Under the pieces are notes generated by a model that saw nothing but the letters and a program-made list of their open reading frames with translations, searched no databases and was not told where the DNA came from. A stretch of 64,000 nt of DNA from Alisma plantago-aquatica (lineage: Eukaryota; Streptophyta; Magnoliopsida; Alismatales; Alismataceae): the NCBI GenBank assembly GCA_963693085.1, contig OY856411.1, forward strand, positions 1,352,685,550-1,352,749,549, given 5' to 3'. Below, piece after piece: positions 10,990 through 21,357 of this stretch. Position numbers and translations under genes: made by a program. How positions within the stretch are numbered: position 1 is the stretch's first letter; each line of letters opens with the position of its first letter.

Positions 10990-12504
10990 GTTTATCTCCT
11001 TTCTATTATGTCATGGAATATGAGGGGAGTGAACATTCCTGGTAGGAAAGCATCTCTCCAATATTTTATCAAACTTAACAAAAAGTAGTATATTCTATAT
11101 TTTTGAACCTATAGTCCAAAAAGAAGAAAGTTGGAAAGAATGTGAATAGAATTTGGACTTCTATCAACTGGTTATGGAATCATAATAATCATGTCTTGGA
11201 AGGGTTATTATTTCTGATTGAATCCTTTATTATTGTTAAGGAAATTAGGGAATTGGATCACTTTTGTTATTGTTCAATTTCTAAGTATGTAGTAATTATT
11301 TTTTTACGTCTAATTGTGGTCATTATAGACAAATCACTAGGAATGTCTTAAAAATATTACCTCTACCTCCTCTGGATCTTAAATTTTGTTTAGTGATTTT
11401 GATGCCATTAGATCTTTCTCTAATAGGTTTGGTAAGAATATCCATGATTCTTCTTCTATGAGTGAATATAATGTTAGCATTTCTACTACTAATATTATTG
11501 CATTAGATCTAAGAGTTGCCAATTTAACAAGGGATAATAGACAACAATGAAAAAACCTTGTTATGTCTGGAATTGATTGAGATTTCTACAATATGGGTTT
11601 TTTGAACAACTTTACTTGTTTATGGGGTAATATTAGTCAAACTATTTGCAGTGACCATAGAATTATTTTTGTAAATTTTAATGGTAATAGTGAAAGGAAA
11701 GAAACACCTTTTTGTTTCATTAATGCTTAGGTTGACATATCTACTTGTCTTGATATTGTCCAACAAGCATGGCATTCTAAAAAATTGGAAATCCAATGTA
11801 TGTTGTGTGTCAAAAGATCAAAAAAGAAAAAATAGTCTTGTGCAAATGGAACATGGATGGGATTGATAATCTTTTTTATAGAAGAAAAATCCTTGAAGCT
11901 AAATCTTTTTTTTTATAGAAGGAGCTAGACTCTAAGCTTGATGATATTGAATTAAATAAACTGACTACCAATAAAAGAAAGGAACCTATAGTAGCATACA
12001 ATGCTGAAAAAATCTTCTCAATTAGAAATTGAGAGTTTAATTTCTTAAATTAGGAGATCAAAACCAAAACTTCTTTTATTCTTCTCTCAAGACTATAAGG
12101 ATTTGGAATTCTATTCCTTGTATGAATATAAATGATTCTCTAATCTATAACCTTGGTTATATTAAAAATCCTATACATCTTATTATAAAGATCTCTTTAG
12201 TAGGAGAACAATGGTCATTGGAGTTTGGGAGAATAATACTCATCATCCCCAGCTTATTGATGAACATATATTCTTCTATACGCCAAGTTGTCACTAAGGA
12301 AAAAAAATGAAAAGGTAGTTATTCATTCTAATGGGGACAAAGCCCCTGGATCTAATGGTTATAATTATTTGTCTTCAAATTTTCTTGGAGTATCATTAGT
12401 GAAGATGTGACTAGATCTATTCAAAACCTTTCTAGGAGTGGAAAAATTCTTAATGAAGTTAAAGGCACATTTATCACTCTTCCTAAAACTAGTAAAGATG
12501 TGAA
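10990..12504 (+). pseudogene. L1-like LINE remnant (endonuclease and start of reverse transcriptase)
   Basis: The frame near 11008 gives MSWNMRGVNIPGRKASL, the typical start of the plant L1 apurinic endonuclease. Around 11390-11700 pieces such as CSDHRIIFVNF fit the endonuclease C-terminus. Around 12335-12500, GDKAPGSNGYN and, after a frameshift, SGKILNEVKGTFITLLPK match the N-terminal reverse-transcriptase block. Many frameshifts and stops are present. The rest of the reverse transcriptase and the poly(A) tail are missing: similarity ends at a microsatellite. It is a non-functional fragment. Confidence 0.75.
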
Positions 12505-12516
12505 TATATATATATA

Positions 12517-12574
<58 letters not shown>
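12505..12574. repeat. Compound (TA)n(CT)n(AT)n microsatellite
   Basis: A short TA run is followed by about ten CT units (12517-12536) and about nineteen AT units to 12574. It sits exactly where the LINE similarity stops. Confidence 0.97.
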
Positions 12575-12577
<3 letters not shown>

Positions 12578-12879
12578 CGTGTGGATGATTATGAAACACT
12601 TTATCCATAGATGCACGACTTTATATATACCATATAATTTATAATATATAATGTGTTATATAAACCTAAGATAATTGGGGCATATCAGAAAATTATGTAT
12701 ATTGCGGAACCTAGTGCTATATACATTAAAAGGGATTATCCCAAATCTATGTCGGGTATTGACGTGACATCGATTCTCAAAAATCACATAACAAAATGTG
12801 ATACACAAGGATAGAAAGTAATTCAAACAAAAATAGGGAGTGGGTTCCTTATTGTTAATTCCTAATGGCCAAAGCAATC

Positions 12880-13110
12880 CCTTTCATTCAATTATTAATT
12901 GAAAAGTTACTAATGATATCTCCCTAAGTAGGAATTTAACCTATGACCAATCCATGTAGTCAAATGTTCTACCAATGAGCTATTGAGGAATACTAGAAGA
13001 TTCGACCTCCTTGAGTTCAACTTTGTTCTTAACCCATGAACAATATGAGTAGGAAACATCCTTTGTAACTCCCAGAACTTCTTCATAAAAGAGAACATGA
13101 ATCATGGCAG
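12880..13110 (-). other. Probable nuclear plastid DNA insert around trnN
   Basis: The trnN-like core at 12920-12989 is flanked on its 5' side (12990-13105) by sequence such as GAGTAGGAAACATCCTTTG and AACTCCCAGAACTTCTTC. From memory this resembles the plastid inverted-repeat spacer next to trnN. If so, this is a plastid-to-nucleus transfer of at least 0.2 kb. The edges are uncertain. I see nothing else in 12575-12879 or 13111-13335. Confidence 0.45.
12920..12989 (-). pseudogene. trnN-GUU: Decayed plastid-type trnN-GUU
   Basis: On the minus strand the sequence follows plastid tRNA-Asn(GUU) almost throughout: TCCTCAATAGCTCATTGGTAG (D arm), GATTGGTCATAGGTT, and AAATTCCTACTTAGGGAG (T arm and acceptor). 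It is about 70 bases instead of 72. The anticodon arm is badly altered and GTT is lost, so it cannot decode Asn codons. Most changes are transitions, as expected for old, methylated nuclear DNA. Confidence 0.75.
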
Positions 13111-13335
13111 TTAATTTGGGTCTAATATCAGGATAGGTAAAAAGCAATTTAATTTTCAAATGCAGAATCCAGGATAACACCAAAGTATGCATAAAAACAT
13201 TGCATATGATAAATAAAACTCTTTCCTTTACCAACTCAAGTTTAACTAAAATCATAAATACCAAGTAAATATCATGAATAATAGACATTAGCACCAAAGT
13301 TATGTGATTCAGATCTGATTTGTGTTTCTAATATA

Positions 13336-15198
13336 TGTTGACTTGAGAGTTATACATTGTCCATATTTTGATAATGACTTAACCATTCCATTCATATGTA
13401 TCTAGATTGCGTTTGGTATGAAGTTGGGATGAGTTTAGTTGTCGTGGCTAAATTAACAAATGACAAATAAACCTCATGTTAGACGACTATTGTTTGGAAC
13501 AAAGACACATAAACTTGATGGTAAGATGTTTGCCATTTGGTATGCATGCAAGTAACCTTGGTCTATTTGGAGAAAGTATATTATCCCCTGAACATAAATA
13601 ATGTTGTATGTGTCAAGGAATCAGTTAAAAGGACAACGTGGTAAATAGATATCTGTGGAAAATAAACTTGATCTCTACCGTGAGGATTTCTAGCGACACA
13701 TTATCTGGAGTTTTTCTTGTTAACTAATCCATGTGGTATCTTATTGCATTCTAAACGGCGGAATAAGAAAAAATTAATTTGCCACTATAAAACTAATTGC
13801 CATGTCGCTACTGGACCAGAAAAATAAATGATGCCCTAATATGTTTGTTCAAGATTGATTCAGGCTTTAGGTACATGAAAATGATCAAATTACACAAGCC
13901 CTAGCTTATCCACATTCAAGTCAAAAGCAATGCAAGTGTGCAATTTGGGAAATCACTCCAGACCATCATAGAATATTTTTATAATCACTTGTATTGATGA
14001 TATGACTTGTAACTTAGATGAGAAAAAATTAGGGACACTTAATTCCAATGTTTGGTTACTCATAATCCATTTTGGAAAATTTGTCACAGTAACTCTATCG
14101 GTCGAGTTTGGATCTCGACAAACCTGTGATGGATTTTTAGAAGTGGATCAATCAGTCAAGTTGTACACTCACAGAACTTGACCGACCGATTTACTGACCA
14201 AAATTGATTTTGACTCATCGATCGAGTTTCCCAAGACAAGCTCAACTGATAGTTTGAAAATTGACTTTGTCAGTTAGTAGATTGGTCAAGTTACCTGTAT
14301 TGAAACTCGACTGAATGTACTGTATGAAAAATGTAGAAAAAGTGATTCTAACCATGGGAGAGTTGTTAGAATTGAAAATAGTACTTAAGTGATCCCACAC
14401 TCAAAGGAACACCCACAACTATAAGTAGGACCTCTTGGAGTTCATTCCAAGGTTTCTCATTCATTCTATCCTTAATCCTTGCTATAGTTGAGTGTTTTAC
14501 AACCCTTTGAGCCCCTTTCTTTCTCTCTCATTTACAAATAATTTCGTGATCATGAGTGATTTAGGCATGTTGTAAGAGAGCTACCACTGTGTTATCTTAT
14601 AAATCTATCATTCCTTCCATCTTCCCAATCCCCTTTCTCGAAGAGTAAAGGTTGAGGCGATCTTCTCTGAGTGAAGGAGGAGTTGTTGTTCTTCTTTAAG
14701 GTTGAAGAAGGTGTGAAGATCTTCTCCAGGTGAAAGAGAAAGACAAGATGGAAGATTCAAGAAGAGTTGGTAATTCTTTCAAGGACAAATACTTGAGGCA
14801 AGTTTGGGTATGTCCTTTGTGAAGGCTGAAGACATCTTAATCAAGTGGGTAAGTCCTTGTGTAGTTGAAACACTCTTGTCTTAAATAGGTAAGCCCTTGG
14901 ATGTATGGTGGTCTCCTTGTATCTCTTATTATGGAATATAAATATACATTGGTTGCAAAGTCCTAGAGGTTGACCTCTTTAGGTAGTGGATTGACGGTCT
15001 CCTAGTTAGGAGATTAGAACCACACTAACAACCTTCTCCAAGTGTATGTTTCAATCTCTCTCATCCTTGATATGCCTGCTTACATAGGAATTCAAAATTT
15101 TCTTAAGCATTTGGTTTCAATTGGTATAATGTGAAGGTCTAACTATTCTTGTGAGAATTTTGAAGATTTATTCACCCCCCTCTGGAGCCCTAGATCCA
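13336..15198 (+). repeat. 5' LTR of copia C
   Basis: It starts TGTTGACTTG and ends ...CTAGATCCA just before ATAAG and the primer site. Without the insert at 13405-13838 it is about 1.43 kb. It contains direct and inverted GGTCGAGTTT / CTTGACCGACC motifs around 14095-14300, and a CT-rich leader with many TTCTTC/GAAGAAG stretches around 14640-14800. It aligns with 60953-62373. Confidence 0.87.
13405..13838. mobile_element. 0.43-kb insertion in the copia C 5' LTR
   Basis: The 3' LTR reads straight through TATGTATCTA/ATATGTTTG. The 5' LTR has about 434 extra bases there, flanked by CTA on both sides (13402-13404 and 13836-13838). The left end GATTGCGTTTGGTATGAAG resembles the GTTTGG-type ends of plant Harbinger/Tourist MITEs. 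I found no matching inverted end on the right, so the class is unproven. Confidence 0.55.
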
Positions 15199-15203
15199 AT
15201 AAG

Positions 15204-15215
15204 TGGTATCACAAC
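15204..15215 (+). other. Primer binding site of copia C
   Basis: TGGTATCACAAC follows the LTR after a short gap and matches the first eight bases of the initiator-Met tRNA complement TGGTATCAGAGC. The 3' part of the site is mutated. Confidence 0.7.
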
Positions 15216-15242
15216 AAGGATCTTCTCCAACAAATCTACCAT

Positions 15243-16998
15243 GAGATGAGAAGATGGGTGAGAACCTACTTGGTTCACTAAACCTAGATGGAGGCTTCTC
15301 CATGTGCCCCTGGTCTTTGATGACACAAGATTCCTCTATCAGAAGAGGAAGATGTAGTTTTACATTTAAGGGATGAAATTTGATATGTGAAAGGTGAAGA
15401 TTACACCCTACAAGGAGCCAACCAGAGTTGTGTCAGCATGGAATGAAACTGCCCTAAAGAATGCCCAGCTCAATGCCAACACAATTAGCATCCTCTATGC
15501 ATCCCTCACTCCATCTGAGTTCAACCACATCTCGACATGGGATACAACCTATGAGATATGGGACAAGTTGTGCATCACTTATGAAGGCACAAAGAAAGTG
15601 AAGGAGGAAAAGATCTACATGTTGAACAACCTCATAGAGAACTTCAACATGGAGAAGAAAGAAGGAGTTGTTGAGAGGTACTCAAGGTCTAAATCATCAT
15701 CAACAACCTTTCTACTTTGGGACACACTTTGGATAGAGAAGAAATGAACTCAAAGATCTTTAGGTCTCTTCCAAAGAGATGGGAGTCAAAGGTGACCTCC
15801 ATTGAAGAAGTGAGAAGTCTTGGTGACATTCCAACTGAGGAGATCATTGGCAATCTACCAGATCATGAGCCAAGAATTGATAAGAAAGAAGAGGAGGAAG
15901 AGTATAAGAAAGATAGAAAATACAAGAGGAAGGACAAGAAGGAGATGAGACACAAAGACACAACTCATGTAGATTGGGAAGGATCATCCTCTAGTGGCTC
16001 AAGCTCCAATGAAGATGGAGAGTGCCACCTTGCACTCATGGACTCTACAAGCGAAGATATTGGTGACATAAATGGGTAAGTGAGGTAAGATTGCATAAGT
16101 TATCTAAATAAATTCTTATTGTTATGCTTGTTACTACTCGTTCTTCTTATTCTAAATGTAAATTTAAAAAGAAGAGTTTAGGTAAAATCATTGATGACTT
16201 GTATGCTAAACCTCACATTCATGAGCAAAATGAGAAAATTCATCTTGAGAGCATTGATAACTTGTAAGTCCAATTTATTGATCTTGAGCTCCAATAAAAT
16301 GGATTTGAGGTAGAGAATGGTGTATATCTTAAGAACATTGAGTCTCTTAAGGAATACAACCAAAAGTACCCAAAAAGCTTGAGATACTTAGAACTGAAAT
16401 GTTGAATTCAAACTTATTGTTGATGCTTGTAGAGATGAGAGGGATGTTTATCTCAAAGAAATTCAGTTGTTTAAATCTAAAAATGCTAGGTTGCTTGGTC
16501 AAGTAAATGATTTATCTTATAGAACTATTTTGCATAGTAATGATACTACTTCTATTTCTCTTGAAAAAAAATCTTATTTGACTAAAGCCTTATGTTTAGA
16601 GGCCAAACTTGTTCATGCTAGAGATGATCTTGCTAGTTTGTCTTCTACTATTATATCTCTTACTTATGACACTTCATAGACTTAGAGCCTCTCTGTAGAA
16701 ATTCCTCAAAAAGAATAACTCCCTATATGAAATCCTTGACCATTCTAACAAACAAAGTGGTGGTAGTAGTTTGGGATTTGTAGGGCGAGCACCTAAGGGA
16801 AAGAATAAGGCCAAAGGTAAGAAAAAGAGTAAGGAAACCTCTTTTTTCATTGGAGAATCTTCTAGCACTAAGAATCCCATGATTTTCTCTCTTTACAAAT
16901 GTGATGATCATTATTCTACTTACTGTCCTTACTAGACTAAGGGGACCAACCCAAATATGAAATGAGTCCCCAAGCTAACTCCAAATCCCAAAGTTTGA
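15243..16998 (+). pseudogene. gag of copia C
   Basis: The frame at 15394-15747 carries the retrotransposon gag (UBN2-type) core with SAWNETALKNAQLNA, ISILYASL, YEIWDKL and ITYEGTKKVKEEKI. A frameshift near 15730 leads to SKIFRSLPKRWESKVTSIEE and then a charged EEEEEYKKDRKYKRKDKK segment ending at 16079. Farther on, 16467-16679 encodes a coiled-coil-like segment and about 16885-16935 a degraded zinc knuckle (YKC....YSTYCPY, incomplete Cys/His set). Gag would form the virus-like particle that packages the RNA. Stops at 16080 and later break it, so no full protein is possible. Confidence 0.8.
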
Positions 16999-16999
16999 G

Positions 17000-19900
17000 T
17001 TGGGAACCAAAACTCTCCTTTCTTGCAGGAAAAGGGAAAACAAATTGTTGATAGTGGCTGCAGTAAGCACATGACGTGATAGAAGCCATTTCAACAATTT
17101 CACAAAGAAGAAAGGAGGTTTGTTTACTTTCGTGGACAATAAGAAAGGTAAGGTAAAAGGTGAGGGTGATGTAGGTGAATCCTTGTGTATTAAGAATGTT
17201 CTCTTTGTGGGTGGACTACATCACAATTTAATAAGTGTAAGTCAATTATGTGATAATGGTTACCTTGTGCTTTTTACTTCTTTTGAATGTTTGCTTCTAG
17301 ATTCCCTCACTTATCATGTCATTTATAAGGGAACTAGAAAATGGTAATATTTATGTCATTGTGCTTGATTCTATTAATCCTATTGTTGGTAGATGCTTAG
17401 TAGTCATTTTCAATGATATTTCTCTTTGGCATCTTTGGCTTGGTCATGTAAATATGCATCAATTGAAGAAGTTGAGCAAAAAGGACTTGGTCAAGGGACT
17501 TCCCAAATTGGATTTTGAAAAGGATGAGGAATGCGAACCTTGTACCCAAGGTAAGCAAACCAAATACCCCTTCAAATCCAAAGGAGTACTTAGTACCAAG
17601 AGAGCTCTTGAACTTCTCCATAATGATCTATTTGGACCTATGAGAACTCAATTGCTTCATGGTTCCAAGTATTATCTTGTTATTTTCGATGATTTCTATC
17701 AATATACTTGGACTTTCTTTCTCATTTCCTCGAGTGATACACTTGATGTTTTATCTAGTTTTTGTAAATGAGTTGAGAATGAAGTTTCTTTCTAGACTAT
17801 TTCCATTCGTAGTGATCGTGGGGGAGAATTTGAAAATTATATTTTTAACATTTTTGTGAAGAATCTGGATATGCACATAACTTCTCTTCACCTTGAACAC
17901 CTAAAAAAAATGGGATTGTAGAGAGGAAGAATATGTCACTATAGGAAATGGCTAGGACCATGCTTTTAAAGTGTGACACTCCAAAGAAATTTTGGGTCGA
18001 AGCCATTAGTACATCATTTTTTGTGCAAAATTGGGTTTTCACACATCCTTCTTTGAAGAAAACCCCCTATGAGCTATGGTGTGGTAGGAAGCCTTTTATT
18101 GAGTAATTTCATGATTTCAGATGTCCTTGTTTTTTTTAACACAAAAGATTCTCTCGACAAGTTTGATCCAAAATCATACAAGGCTTTCTTTCTTGTCTAT
18201 AGCACTACTAGCAAGGCTTATAGAGTGTTTAATGTTGATATTTCTAAAGTAGAAGAATTTATAAATGTTAAGTTCATTGAGAATAACCCCTATATTCACA
18301 AAGATATTGTTCCAAATGATGATGTTCTGGGTGAGGTGATTTCTATCTTAAATGAACTCAACATCACCTAAAAGGGAAGAGGTTCCACTCAAGAAGAAGA
18401 GAAAGATGAAGAGAAGAAGGATCCAACTCCCTGCTTTACAAAGAATCATCCAAAAGAGTTGATCTTAGGTGACCCCTATTGAAAGAGTAAAAATGTGGGC
18501 TGTCTTCAACAAAGAACAAGACAACAACACGTTCATCTCACAATTGAAGCCAAAGAATGTAAAAGAAGCTCTTGGGGATGATGAGTGGATCCTATCCATG
18601 CAAGAAGAATTGGAGCAATTTGAGAAGAACAAAGTGTGGACTCTAGTGCCAAGACAGTGTGATAGAAATATCATTGGCACTAAGTGGGTCTACCACAAAA
18701 AGCTATATGAAAGTGGCAAGGTGGTAAGAAACAAAGCAAGGTTAGTGGCTCAAGTCTACAATCAACAGGAAGGTATAGGTTTTAATGAAATATATGAACA
18801 TGTAGCTAGACTGGAGTCTATTCATATGTTGATTGCTATTTCTAATTACAAGAACTTTCTTCTGTATCAAATGGATGTTAAAAGTGCATTTTTGAATGGT
18901 ACAATTGAGGACGAAGTGTATGTTGCACAACCTTTGGGCTTTGAACATGATACTTTACCTAACCATATTTATCTATTGCAAAAAGCTCTCTTTGGACTCA
19001 AACAGGCACCTCGAGCTTGGTATGAGAAATTAAAGAACTTTTTTTTAGATCATGGATATATCATGGGAAAAGTAGATTCTACCTTTTTTCTCAAGAACAC
19101 TTATAACAATTTCATTATCATTCAAATTTATGTTGATGATATCATTTTTGGCAGAACTAATCTTAATATTTGCAAGGAGTTCAGTGATCTTATGTAGAGA
19201 GAGTTCGAGATGAGCATGACAGGTGAGCTTAAATTCTTCCTCGGCTTTCAAATCAATCAAAATAAAGATGGGAACTTCATCAACCAAGGCATGTACACAA
19301 GTGAGCTACTTAAGCGCTTTGGAATGGAGAACATCGAGCAGATGGACACCCCCATGTCAAACACCGCCAAACTTGATAAAGGTGAAGAAGGTGAGAAAGT
19401 GGATGAGAAGATCTATAAAGGTATGATTGGAAGTGTACTTTATTTAACTGTCTCTAGACCTGACATAATGTTTAGTGTTGTCTTGTGTGTACGCTTTCAA
19501 TCAAATCCTAAGAAATCACATCTTATAGTTGTTAAGAGGATTTCAAGGTACTTAGCCAAAACTCCAAATTTTGGAATATGGTATCCCAATTCAAGGAAAT
19601 TTACTCTTACGGCTTAAAGTGGTGCGGAATACGTAGGATTCTTGATTGATAGAAAGTGCACAGGTGGCACTTGATTCCTCCTAGGACCATGATTGGTGTC
19701 TTAGTTTTCCAAGAAATTGAGCACAATGGCTTTATTAACTACTGAGACCGAATACATTGTAGTCGGGAGTTGTTGTGCCCATGTCCTATGGATGAAGCAA
19801 ATGCTCCAAGACTTTAACATTTATTTTGATATTTCTTCTATCTATTGTGGTAATACTAGTGTAATCAATTTATCTTACAATCCTATATTGCATAGTAGAG

Positions 19901-20090
19901 CCAAGCATATATAGGTTCTTCATCATTTTCTTCATGATCACATTGCAAAAAAGGATATCTATATCATGCATGTGGATAGAAAAATTAGTTGGCGGACATT
20001 TTCACTAAACCACTAGCTAGAGAGAAATTTAATTTTATTCGATCTAAACTGCTCATAACTACTTTGGATGAATATGATATGCCTTCTAGT
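17000..20090 (+). pseudogene. pol of copia C (protease, integrase, reverse transcriptase, RNase H)
   Basis: Domains appear in Ty1/copia order. The protease active-site block IVDSGCSKHMT lies near 17046. The pre-integrase HNLISVSQLCDNGYLVLF follows at about 17222. The integrase zinc domain has WLGHVNMHQLKKL and CEPCTQGK (17430-17560), then the core with LLHNDLFGPM and FDDFYQYTW. Reverse transcriptase spans 18469-19197 with WVYHKKLYESGKV, MDVKSAFLNG, LFGLKQAPRAWYEK and the catalytic YVDD near 19133. RNase H follows with FSKKLSTMALLTTETEY near 19710. At least eight stops or frameshifts interrupt the frame, including ones in integrase, after reverse transcriptase and in RNase H. Pol here cannot make active enzymes. 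Confidence 0.88.
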
Positions 20091-20248
20091 TAAATGTTAT
20101 TTATCCTATATGCTTTGCTCATGTCTTGATCACCCTTGCTTGCTAATGTGATAAAACTTTGATGTTCTTATGCCTTATTTTTTCACTTGCTTTAGGTATT
20201 TTTTGTAAACACTTGTTTATCGCTAAATAGTACCCACTGATGTGTTAT

Positions 20249-20470
20249 TGTTCCAGAGTAGCCCGGCTGGTTATGGCTCGGTAAGTACAGATGAAGGACC
20301 TAGTTTCAAATCACGCCGAAGGTGCTCTGCGAAAAGTAACATGAAATTGATTAGGCACGAGAGGGGGGTGACCGAACCACACCCTCTCATGCCCCAAGAG
20401 TTTACACTGTCTGGGGGGGGGTCACAATTGTAGTGCTTCTATGGGGGCGGTTCTCTCGTAAATAAAAAAA
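20249..20470 (+). mobile_element. tRNA-derived SINE with 11-bp target duplication
   Basis: About 222 bp lies between two exact copies of TGATGTGTTAT (20238-20248 and 20471-20481). Near the 5' end are a pol III A-box-like TGGCTCGGTAAG and a B-box-like TAGTTTCAAATCAC at normal spacing. The 3' end is an A-rich AAATAAAAAAA tail. These are the marks of a tRNA-derived SINE. It encodes no protein. It sits in the spacer between pol and the accessory ORF of copia C. Confidence 0.85.
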
Positions 20471-20481
20471 TGATGTGTTAT

Positions 20482-20935
20482 ATGTGCCTAAGTATGTTTA
20501 AATATACAAAATGAACTAGAAAAATAAATTTCATTAGCACTCAAATGGTTAGCAATTAAAATCTCTAATTTTCGTTCAGGTTGACCATCGGTCAAGTTGG
20601 GTCAAGTTGCCAACTCAACCGATCCATGGTTGAGGGCTTTTGTAAAAAGTCATCCGGTCGAGTTTCCTTCTCACAGAACTTGACCGATGGCCGGGCTGGA
20701 GCAAACTTAAGTGTGGTTCGGCCGACTTTTCTCCTTCTCAACTATAGAAAAACTGACTGATTCCCTCTCCAGTTCCCTCTATCTCTCAACCCTAGGCCTG
20801 AACATCCCCTTACTAGCCCTAGCTTGACCTTGTTTGAGCTTCTAAGACCTCTTATACAACAACCCTAGGTGTTTGGTCGTTTCTTGGTGGTGTTCTCTAC
20901 ATTTGTTACCTCTCTTTCCTTCTTATCTCGCCTCC
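20482..20935 (+). promoter_or_regulatory. Spacer with LTR-like motifs upstream of the accessory ORF
   Basis: It contains GACCATCGGTCAAGTTGGG, CAACTCAACCGATCC, CCGGTCGAGTTTCC and GAACTTGACCGATGG. These are the same kind of inverted GGTCGAGTT/AACTTGACC motifs seen in the copia C LTRs. An AACTATAGAAAAAC segment and a CT-rich leader (TCCCTCTATCTCTCAACC) follow. The layout looks like a promoter for the accessory ORF, which is inference only. Confidence 0.4.
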
Positions 20936-21352
20936 ATGGATTCCAATAGGAGAAAGAGATCCACCCCCTCTGAAGCACCATCCTCCTCCTCCTCCAGCTC
21001 ACGCCTTATCCCCTTTGATGATACCTTCTTTGTCTCAAATGAAGCTCTAAATAGGTACAAGGAGCTCCTTCTTAGGAAACCCTTCCCTTTTCATGCCTTG
21101 TTTGAGCCTCGTCCACATAGACAAAAGGCCGAGTTGTTGCATGACCACCACCTATCTACCCTGAGTGTTGAACGCCAGTGCTATAAAAATTCCATCTCAA
21201 GCACTAAGGTAGTTCATGAATTCTATGAAATATTTTCATGGAATTATGACACTCTTGTACCCTTGCCAAATACTCAAGTCATTATTACTTCCATGATTTT
21301 CGGTAAGAAATTCCAAGTCTTAGAGGATACCTTGAATATCTTTTTCTCTGGT
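20936..21352 (+). pseudogene. Accessory (env-like position) ORF of copia C, 5' part
   Basis: The start ATG at 20936 has a good context (CTCCATGGA). The N-terminus is basic (NRRKRS), then Ser-rich, then a region with FEPRPHRQKAELL and WNYDTLVPLP. It resembles plant 'putative plant transposon protein' sequences that accompany SIRE-type retrotransposons after pol. Its function is unknown, and 'env-like' describes only position. No signal peptide or membrane span is visible. The frame is cut at 21352 by copia A, and the same frame resumes at 59048 when the ACTGA duplication is collapsed. Confidence 0.65.
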
Positions 21353-21357
21353 ACTGA

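Noticed and set aside
12365..12616. Minus-strand frame with a Tyr-Ile and Glu-Arg repeat
   Set aside because: Translation of the AT/CT microsatellite.
9838..20090. Endogenous pararetrovirus (caulimovirid) considered as a source of the reverse transcriptase and integrase traces
   Set aside because: Integrase is present, domain order is copia or chromovirus type, LTRs are present and no movement-protein motif is seen.
20242..20433. 63-codon plus-strand frame
   Set aside because: It lies within the tRNA-derived SINE, which is non-coding.
20936..21352. Considered a host gene or a viral envelope gene
   Set aside because: Its place after pol, within matching LTRs and before the polypurine tract, shows it belongs to the retrotransposon. 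No signal peptide or membrane span supports an envelope.
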